From assembly GCF_003326675.1 (NCBI RefSeq), contig NZ_JPWF01000005.1:248001-312000 (forward strand): a DNA stretch of 64,000 nt, in the 5' to 3' direction. Both the position numbers and the translations under genes were made by a program. This stretch comes from Thalassospira profundimaris. GTDB lineage: Bacteria; Pseudomonadota; Alphaproteobacteria; Rhodospirillales; Thalassospiraceae. Positions within the stretch are counted from its first letter, which is position 1. Each line of letters starts with the position of its first letter. The notes under the pieces are model-generated. The model was not told where the DNA came from. It saw nothing but the letters and a program-made list of their open reading frames with translations, and did no database searches. Shown piece by piece: positions 26,371 through 34,117 of this stretch.

Positions 26371-29040
26371 ATGAATATTGCTGAAATTGAAATGGCTCTG
26401 GCTACCATCGCAGAACAGGAATTTGATAAGGCAGGGTTCCCATTTCAGTTCATCGAATGTTTTAAGGTCCCAAAAGCAACTGTCACGAAGCTCAAAGGAA
26501 CCCTGAATAAGGCTTCGGTGCAGGGGGAGCTCCTGTGGCCCAAGAAGCTCTACTACAAGCCCTGTAAAGAAGGTGATGTAGAGCAAGCACTCGATGGCAT
26601 GATGGATGAAGGTCTGACCAAGACCCATAAACCACAATACCTATTGGTGACAGATGGAGTAAAATTCTCTGCCTATGACCGGAGCAGAGAAATTTATCAA
26701 CATGGTGATTTTTCAGGGCTGAATGAGAGTTTCGACTTCTTCTTGTCGCTTGCCGGTATTGAGCGTTACGAAGCTGTTGAAGAAGCTCTGGCGGACATCA
26801 GGGCCGCTGGCCGCCTGGCAAAGTTTTATGACGCTGTACTAGCCGATAATCCTGATTGGAACGATGAAGGTCACGTTCACACGATAAACCTGTTTCTGAC
26901 CCGGATTCTGTTTTGCATGTTTGCAGAAGATACCGGGATATTTGAGCAGGATTTATTCTCCAAATCGTTGAATGAATATACTGATATTAATGGTGGAGAC
27001 GTAGGCAGTTTTCTTGACCAGATTTTCGCGGTCATGGATACGCCTGATAAAGAAAGAGCCAATCTTCCGGGCTTTATACGTGCTTTCCCCTACGTAAACG
27101 GAGGATTGTTCAAAGACCGCATTGAAACACCAAGGTTTACACGGTTGTCACGCCGTCTGCTGATTGAGGCAGCACGCCTAAACTGGCGGGAAATTAATCC
27201 AGATATATTTGGTTCCATGATTCAGGCGGTTGTTGAGCCTGGAATGCGTGGTGACTTGGGTTTGCACTACACCTCTGTCCCCAATATTATGAAGGTGCTT
27301 CAGCCCTTGTTTTTGCTGGATTTGGAAAAGCAATTCGCAGACAGCCAGGACAGTGTAGGCAAGCTGAATAAGTTGCATCAAAGGCTGGCAAAAATACGGG
27401 TATTTGACCCTGCCTGTGGTTCTGGAAACTTTCTTATCATTGCCTATCGAGAGCTGCGTAAGCTTGAAATGCGAATTTACAAGCGTCTCAGAGAGCTAAC
27501 TGGCGAGCTTGGTTGGAAATGGTCTGAGGTTACGCTCTCGAACTTCTATGGAATTGAATACGCCGATTTTGCCGCTGAAACTGCAAAGCTATCGCTGTGG
27601 ATTGCGGAATACCAAGTCAACAGGCAGTTCGCTGAAGTTTTTGGGGATGCACCACCTGCATTACCTCTAAAAGACGGTGGTAATATTCATCACAGAAATG
27701 CGTTAACGACTGACTGGGAGGATATCTGTCCTCCTGCCGAAAATGACGTTGAAACGTACATAGTAGGTAATCCTCCATATCTAGGGAGGGCGCAACAAAC
27801 GAAAGAACACAAAAAAGATATATCTTTTGTATTTTCTGATATTTCAAAAAAATACAAGAAACTGGATTATGTTGCTTGCTGGCTGATTAAAGCCGCTAAA
27901 TATACTGGAGAAAATAAGAATATATCTTTTGCGTTTGTGGCAACTAACTCTGTTTGTCAGGGGGAGCAAGTCCCCTTGCTTTGGCCGCATGTTTTGGGAG
28001 ATACACGCGAAATCTATTTTGCGCATCAATCTTTTAAATGGAAAAATCTTGCTTCAGGAAATGCAGGCGTCACATGCGTTGTAGTTGGTGTGAGAGGGAA
28101 GAAAGGCGGTCCTAAGACAATGTATGTGAACGATGTTGCTTACAGAGTGAGTAACATTAATGGGTATCTAATTGATTACTCAGATATATATATTGAACCA
28201 ATTAGTAATGCTAAAACAAAAAAAGAAGTTATGAAGTTCGGAAATATGCCAGCCGATGGGGGGAATCTCCTTTTATCGACAGAAGAGAAGAATGAAATTT
28301 TAAATTCATTTCCTGAGGCAGATTTCCTGTTTAGAAGAATAATGGGTTCAAAAGAGTTTATTAAAAAAAGGGACAGGTGGTGTCTGTGGATTGACGACAA
28401 AAATCTCAACGCCGCTTTGAAAATTCCTCCTATTCAAGAGAGGATAATAAGAACCAAAGAAATGAGATTGAATAGCGTGGATGCAGGGACAAAATCTTTG
28501 TCTGAAGCTCCCCATCAATTTCGAGAGATGAATATCGCAAGTGAACATTCCATTATAGTCCCTCGCGTTACATCAGAATCTAGGCCTTATGTTCAAGTAG
28601 GATTGCTTGATGGAAAAACCATCATAAGTGACTCTGCTTTTGCCCTTTATGACGCGCCGCTTTATCTCTTTGCTATCATATCTTCTAAGTTGCATGTCGT
28701 TTGGATTAAGGCAGTATGTGGGCAGCTCGAAACACGTATTCGATATTCAAACACACTAGGATACAACACGTTCCCAGTTCCTAAGCTGTATCAAAAAGAC
28801 ATAGAGTCGCTTGAAGAATTGGCTTGGAGGGTTATTGAAGCCAGAGAGCAGCATCCTGGCAAAACAATGGCAGACTTGTATGACCCTAAGAAGATGCCCC
28901 TCAACCTTCTGAAAGTTCATCAGGAGCTCGATGACGCATTAGAGACCTTGTATATCGGTAGGCCCTTCAAGAATGATACAGAACGCCTTGAGCACCTTTT
29001 CAAGATGTACGCAAAAATGACCAGGAAAAAGGCTGGATAG
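26371..29040 (+). CDS. MmeI-like class I DNA methyltransferase (type IIL/IIG-like)
   Basis: An 889-residue SAM-dependent DNA methyltransferase with the layout of the MmeI-type fused restriction-modification enzymes. SAM motif I is F-D-P-A-C-G-S-G-N-F (345-354), the adenine-specific catalytic motif IV is G-N-P-P-Y (466-470), and the last third looks like a target-recognition region ending in a helical spacer. The N-terminal domain, which in MmeI holds the D...ExK nuclease site, here reads G-E-L-L-W-P-K-K-L-Y-Y-K-P-C-K (52-66) without the ExK triad. Cleavage may therefore be lost and supplied by the downstream genes. The stop TAG abuts the next ATG. Confidence 0.85.
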   Translation: MNIAEIEMALATIAEQEFDKAGFPFQFIECFKVPKATVTKLKGTLNKASVQGELLWPKKLYYKPCKEGDVEQALDGMMDEGLTKTHKPQYLLVTDGVKFSAYDRSREIYQHGDFSGLNESFDFFLSLAGIERYEAVEEALADIRAAGRLAKFYDAVLADNPDWNDEGHVHTINLFLTRILFCMFAEDTGIFEQDLFSKSLNEYTDINGGDVGSFLDQIFAVMDTPDKERANLPGFIRAFPYVNGGLFKDRIETPRFTRLSRRLLIEAARLNWREINPDIFGSMIQAVVEPGMRGDLGLHYTSVPNIMKVLQPLFLLDLEKQFADSQDSVGKLNKLHQRLAKIRVFDPACGSGNFLIIAYRELRKLEMRIYKRLRELTGELGWKWSEVTLSNFYGIEYADFAAETAKLSLWIAEYQVNRQFAEVFGDAPPALPLKDGGNIHHRNALTTDWEDICPPAENDVETYIVGNPPYLGRAQQTKEHKKDISFVFSDISKKYKKLDYVACWLIKAAKYTGENKNISFAFVATNSVCQGEQVPLLWPHVLGDTREIYFAHQSFKWKNLASGNAGVTCVVVGVRGKKGGPKTMYVNDVAYRVSNINGYLIDYSDIYIEPISNAKTKKEVMKFGNMPADGGNLLLSTEEKNEILNSFPEADFLFRRIMGSKEFIKKRDRWCLWIDDKNLNAALKIPPIQERIIRTKEMRLNSVDAGTKSLSEAPHQFREMNIASEHSIIVPRVTSESRPYVQVGLLDGKTIISDSAFALYDAPLYLFAIISSKLHVVWIKAVCGQLETRIRYSNTLGYNTFPVPKLYQKDIESLEELAWRVIEAREQHPGKTMADLYDPKKMPLNLLKVHQELDDALETLYIGRPFKNDTERLEHLFKMYAKMTRKKAG

Positions 29041-31059
29041 ATGCAGGATTTTGTCAGAGTAAATTATGCCCAGTCTGGAGAAAGCCAGACTTCTAATGAG
29101 ATGGGCATGCGGGCAATGCAGGCCAGAGTCTTTCAAAACAGGCATTCCCAGTATCTTCTTGTGAAAGCCCCACCTGCATCAGGAAAATCCCGTGCGTTGA
29201 TGTTTATTGGTCTCGATAAGCTTGAAAATCAGGGCATTCGAAAAGTTATTGTTGCTGTTCCCGAGCGTTCCATTGGTTCTTCTTTCAAGAATACCAACCT
29301 GACTGAGCATGGGTTTTTTAGGGACTGGCAAGTTGAAGATGAATGGAACCTTTGCAAGGCAGGCGTTGCAAACGGCAAAGTTCAGTCATTTCTGAGTTTT
29401 ATGGACTCGGATGATGAAATTCTGGTGTGCACGCATTCGACGCTGCGTTTCGCCTTTGACGAAATCATAGCAACAAAAGGTATCGGTGCTTTTGATGACT
29501 GCTTGCTGGCAATTGATGAGTTTCATCATGTGTCAGCAGATGCGACCAGTAAGCTGGGTGAACTGGTAAGATTGCTTATTCAGGCAGATAATGCTCATCT
29601 GGTTGCAATGACAGGTTCTTATTTCAGGGGCGATGCTACGCCTGTTTTAAGGCCAGAGGACGAAGAAAAATTCAATCGGGTGTCCTACACCTATTATGAG
29701 CAGTTGAATGGCTACACGCACCTTAAAACGCTTGGAATAGGCTATCATTTTTATCGAGGCCGATATATCGACGCGATTAATGAAATTCTGGACCCAGCCA
29801 AGAAAACGATTGTGCATATTCCTCATGTAGGTGCGGCTGCGGCTTTGGGTAACAAATACGATGAAACAGACCGTATCATAGACCATTTAGGAGACATTCT
29901 GGGCCAACAAGACCCTGTGACGGGATTTTATCGCGTCCAAACCAAAAGTGGCGCTGTTATCAAAGTTGCTGATTTGGTTACTGAGGATGGGCGAGAGAAG
30001 GTTATTGAAGGCCTTCGGACAATAGAAAAGCGTGAAGACCTTGACGTTATTATTGCCTTGGGTATGGCAAAGGAAGGTTTTGACTGGATTTGGTGCGAAC
30101 ATGCTCTGACCATTGGCTATAAAGGGTCCTTGACTGAAGTAATTCAGATTATCGGGCGAACGACCCGCGATGCTCCTGGCAAAGAACATGCACAATTTAC
30201 CAATTTGATAGCCGAGCCTGATGCGACCCAGGACAGGGTGACAGATGCTGTTAACAACATGCTGAAGGCGATAGCAGCATCCTTGTTGATGGAGCAGGTG
30301 CTTGCGCCAAATTTCAAGTTCAAGACCCATAAAGGCGATGATGAAATTGATGGTTCAAGGCCCGATGTTGATGTTTCGACAACAGGTGACGGACCGGAAA
30401 TTGCGATTAAAGGCTTTAAGGAGCCAAGCAGTGACAGGGTAAAGCAAATCATTGAAAGTGATATTGCCGACCTTACGGCAGCAATTTTCCAAAACGAAGA
30501 CGTTCTTCGGGCTGCGATGAATCCCGATGAAATTGCCCCGGAAGTTGTCAATCAGGTGTTCATTCCAAAGGTGATTGAGCAAAAATACAAAGATTTGACG
30601 GAGGAAGAGATTGAAGAAATCCGTCAACATGTCGTTGCCAATGCCGTTTTCACGAATACCAATGATGAAATTGATGATGAGGAAGCCAAGACAAAGAAAA
30701 ACCTTGGTTTTGTGCGGATAGCAGAGAAATTTATCAATCTTGATGACCTCGATATTGATTTGATTGATAGCATCAATCCGTTCCAATTGGCCTATGAGGT
30801 CATGTCCAAATCTGTAGACGCTGCAGTTCTAAGTCGTATCCATCAGACTATTACTGCAAAGAAAATTGCAATGTCTAAGGAGGAAGCAGAAGTCCTCTAT
30901 CCACGTATCAAAAAGTTTCACGCAGAGCATGGCCGTGAACCGGATTTGGCTTCGCAAAACCCAATGGAAAAGCGGATGGCGGAGGCCTTGGCCTGGATTA
31001 GGGAAGCCAAGCGGAAGAAGAAGGCTGCTGAAATGGCCGCAGGTTTGAACAATGCCTAA
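29041..31059 (+). CDS. DEAD/DEAH-type SF2 helicase of the defence operon
   Basis: A 672-residue superfamily 2 helicase/translocase. Walker A is A-P-P-A-S-G-K-S (43-50), Walker B is L-L-A-I-D-E-F-H-H (155-163, a DEFH variant), motif III is M-T-G-S-Y (190-194) and motif VI is Q-I-I-G-R-T-T-R (369-376). The C-terminal 270 residues are helical and highly charged. They end in a block (about 620-665) containing F-H-A-E-H-G-R-E-P and E-K-R-M-A-E-A-L, which recurs in the next gene. It starts directly after the methyltransferase stop and overlaps the GIY-YIG gene by 8 bases. It is inferred to be the ATP motor of a restriction-like complex. Confidence 0.88.
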   Translation: MQDFVRVNYAQSGESQTSNEMGMRAMQARVFQNRHSQYLLVKAPPASGKSRALMFIGLDKLENQGIRKVIVAVPERSIGSSFKNTNLTEHGFFRDWQVEDEWNLCKAGVANGKVQSFLSFMDSDDEILVCTHSTLRFAFDEIIATKGIGAFDDCLLAIDEFHHVSADATSKLGELVRLLIQADNAHLVAMTGSYFRGDATPVLRPEDEEKFNRVSYTYYEQLNGYTHLKTLGIGYHFYRGRYIDAINEILDPAKKTIVHIPHVGAAAALGNKYDETDRIIDHLGDILGQQDPVTGFYRVQTKSGAVIKVADLVTEDGREKVIEGLRTIEKREDLDVIIALGMAKEGFDWIWCEHALTIGYKGSLTEVIQIIGRTTRDAPGKEHAQFTNLIAEPDATQDRVTDAVNNMLKAIAASLLMEQVLAPNFKFKTHKGDDEIDGSRPDVDVSTTGDGPEIAIKGFKEPSSDRVKQIIESDIADLTAAIFQNEDVLRAAMNPDEIAPEVVNQVFIPKVIEQKYKDLTEEEIEEIRQHVVANAVFTNTNDEIDDEEAKTKKNLGFVRIAEKFINLDDLDIDLIDSINPFQLAYEVMSKSVDAAVLSRIHQTITAKKIAMSKEEAEVLYPRIKKFHAEHGREPDLASQNPMEKRMAEALAWIREAKRKKKAAEMAAGLNNA

Positions 31060-32284
31060 GATGTCTCTTGATGACATATTTGACGATGAGCTTGTTGGTG
31101 AAGTCGAGGTCAAGGTTAAAGAAGTTGACCCCGAAGCAACGCGGATTCTGTCAAGTTTCGAAGAGATAAACCGGTTTATTGACCGGTATGGCCATGTTCC
31201 TGGTGCAGGTGCAGAGTTAAAGCCCTCTGTATCCGAGAGAAATCTGCAGTTGCGCTTAAAAGGGCTTCTGAAAGACAGAAACGCACTTGAGATACTTGCA
31301 TCTCATGACCGGCATAATCTGTTGAAGGATGTTGAGAAAAAAAATGCTGAAATTCAGTCGGTAAGCTCGCCCGACGAAGATGAATTTCCAGCAATGAGTC
31401 TTGACGAAATTCTTGATTCTGATGACGAGCTTTTATCTACCGACTCAGACGACATTTTTAATATAAAAAATGTTCCGACCAGTGCGCAGAAAAAAGTATC
31501 CAAGGCTGATTGGAAATCGGAGCGTATAAAATGCGAGGACTTCGACAAATTCGAACCGCTGTTTGATGAGTGTATGAAAGACCTTAAATCAGGTCGCAGA
31601 AAGGCCATTGAGTTTCAAAAAGAGCAAGAAATTCAAGCGGGCGAATTCTTCATTCTCAATGGGGTTACTGTCTTTGTCGCCGAAGTCGGTGAGACCCAAA
31701 TCCGAAACGGGAAAAAAAACGCGCGTTTGCGTGTGATTTTTGACAATGGGATGGAGGGAAACAACCTTCTCCGGTCACTTGCTACCGAGCTTTACAAAGA
31801 CCCGAATGGCAGGCGTATATCGTCACCCGTTAGTGGACCACTCTTTGATGATGTGGAGGACACTGAAAAAGGTGTCCTGACTGGTGTTGTATATGTCGTA
31901 AGGAGCTTGTCAAATGACCCGTCTATCAAGGCATTGGACGGGAATTTGTTCAAGATTGGTGTTACCAAGGGGACCCTCGAGGACAGGATTAGAAATGCGG
32001 TTGAAGACCCAACATTTTTAATGGCTCCAGTACATCCTTTGCGCAGTTTTGCGTTGATGGATGTTGACCCGGTAAAGGTTGAAAATCTGCTACATCGCTT
32101 TTTCAGCGAAGCAAGGCTTGATATCGAAATTCAGGACAGGTTTGGCAGGTTTGTGAAGCCAAGGGAATGGTTCCTTTTGCCATTGCCCGTAGTGGAAAAA
32201 GCAATCCGGTTGCTATTCGCTGGGACCATAGTTGACTATGAATATGACCCTGGAAATGGGGAAATTGTGTTTCGTAAAACTTGA
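31052..32284 (+). CDS. GIY-YIG (T5orf172-like) nuclease of the defence operon
   Basis: A 410-residue protein with a C-terminal GIY-YIG nuclease fold. The first strand G-V-V-Y-V-V (278-283), L-F-K-I-G-V-T (299-305), Arg312 and the metal-binding Glu344 in V-E-N-L-L-H-R-F-F are in the right order and spacing. Residues 30-90 resemble the last domain of the preceding helicase. A short acidic motif M-S-L-D-D/E-I occurs twice, at residues 4-9 and 115-120. It overlaps the helicase gene by 8 bases, so the three genes form one coupled operon. It is the best candidate for the DNA-cutting subunit. Confidence 0.82.
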   Translation: MPKMSLDDIFDDELVGEVEVKVKEVDPEATRILSSFEEINRFIDRYGHVPGAGAELKPSVSERNLQLRLKGLLKDRNALEILASHDRHNLLKDVEKKNAEIQSVSSPDEDEFPAMSLDEILDSDDELLSTDSDDIFNIKNVPTSAQKKVSKADWKSERIKCEDFDKFEPLFDECMKDLKSGRRKAIEFQKEQEIQAGEFFILNGVTVFVAEVGETQIRNGKKNARLRVIFDNGMEGNNLLRSLATELYKDPNGRRISSPVSGPLFDDVEDTEKGVLTGVVYVVRSLSNDPSIKALDGNLFKIGVTKGTLEDRIRNAVEDPTFLMAPVHPLRSFALMDVDPVKVENLLHRFFSEARLDIEIQDRFGRFVKPREWFLLPLPVVEKAIRLLFAGTIVDYEYDPGNGEIVFRKT

Positions 32285-32289
32285 GTTGT

Positions 32290-32508
32290 TCACTCTTGTT
32301 TTTGCTTCGCAAAGAACTCGACAACTTCGACATTTAAGGCCCCGGCAAGGGCAGCGAGCGTGGTTATTGTAGGGCTGCGTTTGCCGTTTTCAATCTGGCT
32401 TAAAAAGCTCGGGGCAAGCCCTGCCCGATGCGAAAGAGCCTCCTGACTCATACCGCTTTTAAGCCTTATCCGACGTAAGTTTGAGCCAACCGTCTCTCGT
32501 ATGTCCAT
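32290..32508 (-). CDS. XRE-family helix-turn-helix regulator
   Basis: A 72-residue Cro/C1-type regulator that is almost only the DNA-binding domain: L-R-R-I-R-L-K-S-G-M-S-Q-E-A-L-S-H-R-A-G-L-A followed by S-F-L-S-Q-I-E-N-G-K-R-S-P-T. Its size and position resemble restriction-modification controller (C) proteins. It converges on the GIY-YIG gene and is divergent from the membrane-protein gene. No ribosome site precedes the ATG, so the mRNA may be leaderless. A perfect 14-bp palindrome 36 bases upstream is its probable operator. Confidence 0.88.
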   Translation of the reverse strand: MDIRETVGSNLRRIRLKSGMSQEALSHRAGLAPSFLSQIENGKRSPTITTLAALAGALNVEVVEFFAKQKQE

Positions 32509-32543
32509 CGCGAGACGGTAGTGTTTTCATTGGCCTTTAACCA

Positions 32544-32557
32544 TTTACTATAGTAAA
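32544..32557. promoter_or_regulatory. TTTACTATAGTAAA palindrome, candidate XRE operator
   Basis: A perfect 14-bp palindrome in the divergent gap. Its centre contains TATAGT on both strands, a -10-like hexamer for each neighbour, so a bound regulator would block both promoters. Confidence 0.6.
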
Positions 32558-32581
32558 AGATTTGTGCTTTCTGATTAGATA

Positions 32582-33565
32582 ATGAGTAACAATCTCAGAG
32601 GAGTACGAAGGTTGGAAAATGCGAGTGAATTTATCCCAGAGAAACGTAGTTGGTTGAAAAACCGATTGGTACTGCAGGTGATATTTCTTGTGGTGGTTGG
32701 CCCTCTGATGATTTTTCTTCTGGGGGGCCTATACGCTGAGATGCGCTGGTCACAGAGGTCTTTCTATGAGGCACCTTTTACACCTTGGTTGATTACCGCT
32801 GCGCTGGTTTTCTGGATGCCGTATCGACTGACCAGAAAGCCTTTGGAAAACAAGGTAGCCAATGACCCGCTTGCTAAAGTCGTAATCAGGGCAACCAAGC
32901 TCCACTTCGAAAAAGATATGAAAGGAAGTGGTGTTATTTTATGGGCGATGGCTGTGCTATTGGGCGGGCTTCTGCCGAGTTTGATACTTATCCCGATTAC
33001 ATCTCCGAATACCGAGATGGTGTGGTTTTTTGCCCTTCCAATGGTTTTGGGTTGGCGTTTCTTCATTCCCCAATGGTTGGAAAACCGCGAGGTCAGAAAT
33101 GCTCTTACGGTGACAGCAAAGCTCAGAGAATTTCTTGGTGACGATATCGGCTACTATGTTGCCGGTGATAGAGGCGGCATAGCAATTTCTAGAGATAATC
33201 AGACGTTTGCATTTGTACGCATGGACAAAAAGAAAATAGCCAAGTCTGGAACCGTCGCCTGGAATGACATTAGAAAATGGGGAGAGCGAGAGAGTGTCGC
33301 AAATACCATCCGGGCCATCGGCAGAACAAGCACAACCGAAGCGATTGATGTTATGAGCTATAACGGTCAGGAGCATAACAAAGCCGCGCAGAACACTGGT
33401 TTGTATCTTGAATACGACCTTTCTGACCTTGAAAATGACCGCATCGTAATACCCCTGAAAAGTTATCAGGCCGCAACTTGGAGTAAGATAATGAGCCGCT
33501 TGAAAAATGGCGAACTTGCAAGTGTTGTGGAGCCAGAGTTTGTTCCTGCCGCTCGGGTATCGTAA
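32582..33565 (+). CDS. membrane protein, unknown function
   Basis: A 327-residue protein with two pairs of hydrophobic helices in its first half (about residues 29-50, 66-82, 119-138 and 145-162). The soluble C-terminal domain of roughly 150 residues contains G-D-R-G-G-I-A-I-S-R-D-N-Q-T-F-A-F-V and a short R-K-W-G-E-R-E-S motif. I do not recognise it with confidence. The divergent position opposite the XRE regulator, with a shared palindromic operator, suggests the two are co-regulated. It could be an accessory defence or transfer protein. A strong terminator follows. Confidence 0.6.
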   Translation: MSNNLRGVRRLENASEFIPEKRSWLKNRLVLQVIFLVVVGPLMIFLLGGLYAEMRWSQRSFYEAPFTPWLITAALVFWMPYRLTRKPLENKVANDPLAKVVIRATKLHFEKDMKGSGVILWAMAVLLGGLLPSLILIPITSPNTEMVWFFALPMVLGWRFFIPQWLENREVRNALTVTAKLREFLGDDIGYYVAGDRGGIAISRDNQTFAFVRMDKKKIAKSGTVAWNDIRKWGERESVANTIRAIGRTSTTEAIDVMSYNGQEHNKAAQNTGLYLEYDLSDLENDRIVIPLKSYQAATWSKIMSRLKNGELASVVEPEFVPAARVS

Positions 33566-33590
33566 TAAAAATAGGTGCTTATTTTAATGG

Positions 33591-33621
33591 AGCTCCCTTC
33601 TATTTGAAGGGAGCTTTTTTA
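33591..33621 (+). terminator. strong terminator after membrane-protein gene
   Basis: AGCTCCCTTC and GAAGGGAGCT form a perfect 10-bp stem with a TATTT loop, followed by six Ts. Confidence 0.88.
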
Positions 33622-33723
33622 TTTCTTGTTCTATGCATAGGTTTTGCAATCCTAGCAAAATTAAGGTGCCTATTTTTGTAAGCCAGCCGTGTTAATCGTG
33701 CCCACAGCACTCAAACATTCTGG

Positions 33724-33743
33724 CAAGGGGCTCTGCCCCGTTG
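33724..33743. other. candidate oriT hairpin upstream of mobC
   Basis: CAAGGGGC, TCT, GCCCC(G)TTG is an inverted repeat about 50 bases before mobC. A GC-rich hairpin just upstream of mobC-relaxase genes is where an origin of transfer is expected. The nick site cannot be placed. Confidence 0.45.
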
Positions 33744-33792
33744 ACCCCGAGTAGACTCCTTAAAACCAATAATAATAACGGAGGTACGTATT

Positions 33793-34113
33793 ATGGTTGC
33801 AAGAAATAGGTTTTTAAAAATAAGGGTTAGTGAACAAGAAAAGAAATTATTCAAATCAGGGGCGAACACCTCTGGGATGAATTTATCAGTATGGGCCAGA
33901 CAGTCTTTGGCCTTGGCAGCACGCAAGAAAACAATTGAGAGCTACAGGGAACTCATCCAAGCAATTTACTCAGTACAGACAGAGTTAAATTGTGTTGGCA
34001 ACAACATCAATCAGCTTACCCGCTACGCACATAGTAAACATGAACAAGCTGACCTCGTATACATCAAATGCCTGCTTCAGGGGATGTCTGAAAAGATAAA
34101 CAGTCTGAGGTAA
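33793..34113 (+). CDS. mobC: MobC-like relaxosome accessory protein
   Basis: A 106-residue ribbon-helix-helix-type protein that would bind oriT and help the relaxase. The start F-L-K-I-R-V-S-E-Q-E-K-K-L-F-K matches the DNA-binding ribbon. The stretch E-L-N-C-V-G-N-N-I-N-Q-L-T-R-Y-A-H is the signature of the bacterial MobC family. A GGAGG ribosome site precedes the ATG. It ends 4 bases before the relaxase start codon, a typical mobCA pair. Confidence 0.85.
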   Translation: MVARNRFLKIRVSEQEKKLFKSGANTSGMNLSVWARQSLALAARKKTIESYRELIQAIYSVQTELNCVGNNINQLTRYAHSKHEQADLVYIKCLLQGMSEKINSLR

Positions 34114-34117
34114 CCTG

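Noticed and set aside
26220-26408. 62-residue minus-strand frame before the methyltransferase
   Set aside because: It overlaps the methyltransferase start, has no ribosome site and has an unconvincing sequence.
26371-32284. Classification of the defence operon as BREX, DISARM or type I RM
   Set aside because: None of the marker genes (pglZ, brxL, drmB, hsdS, hsdR) is present in or near it.
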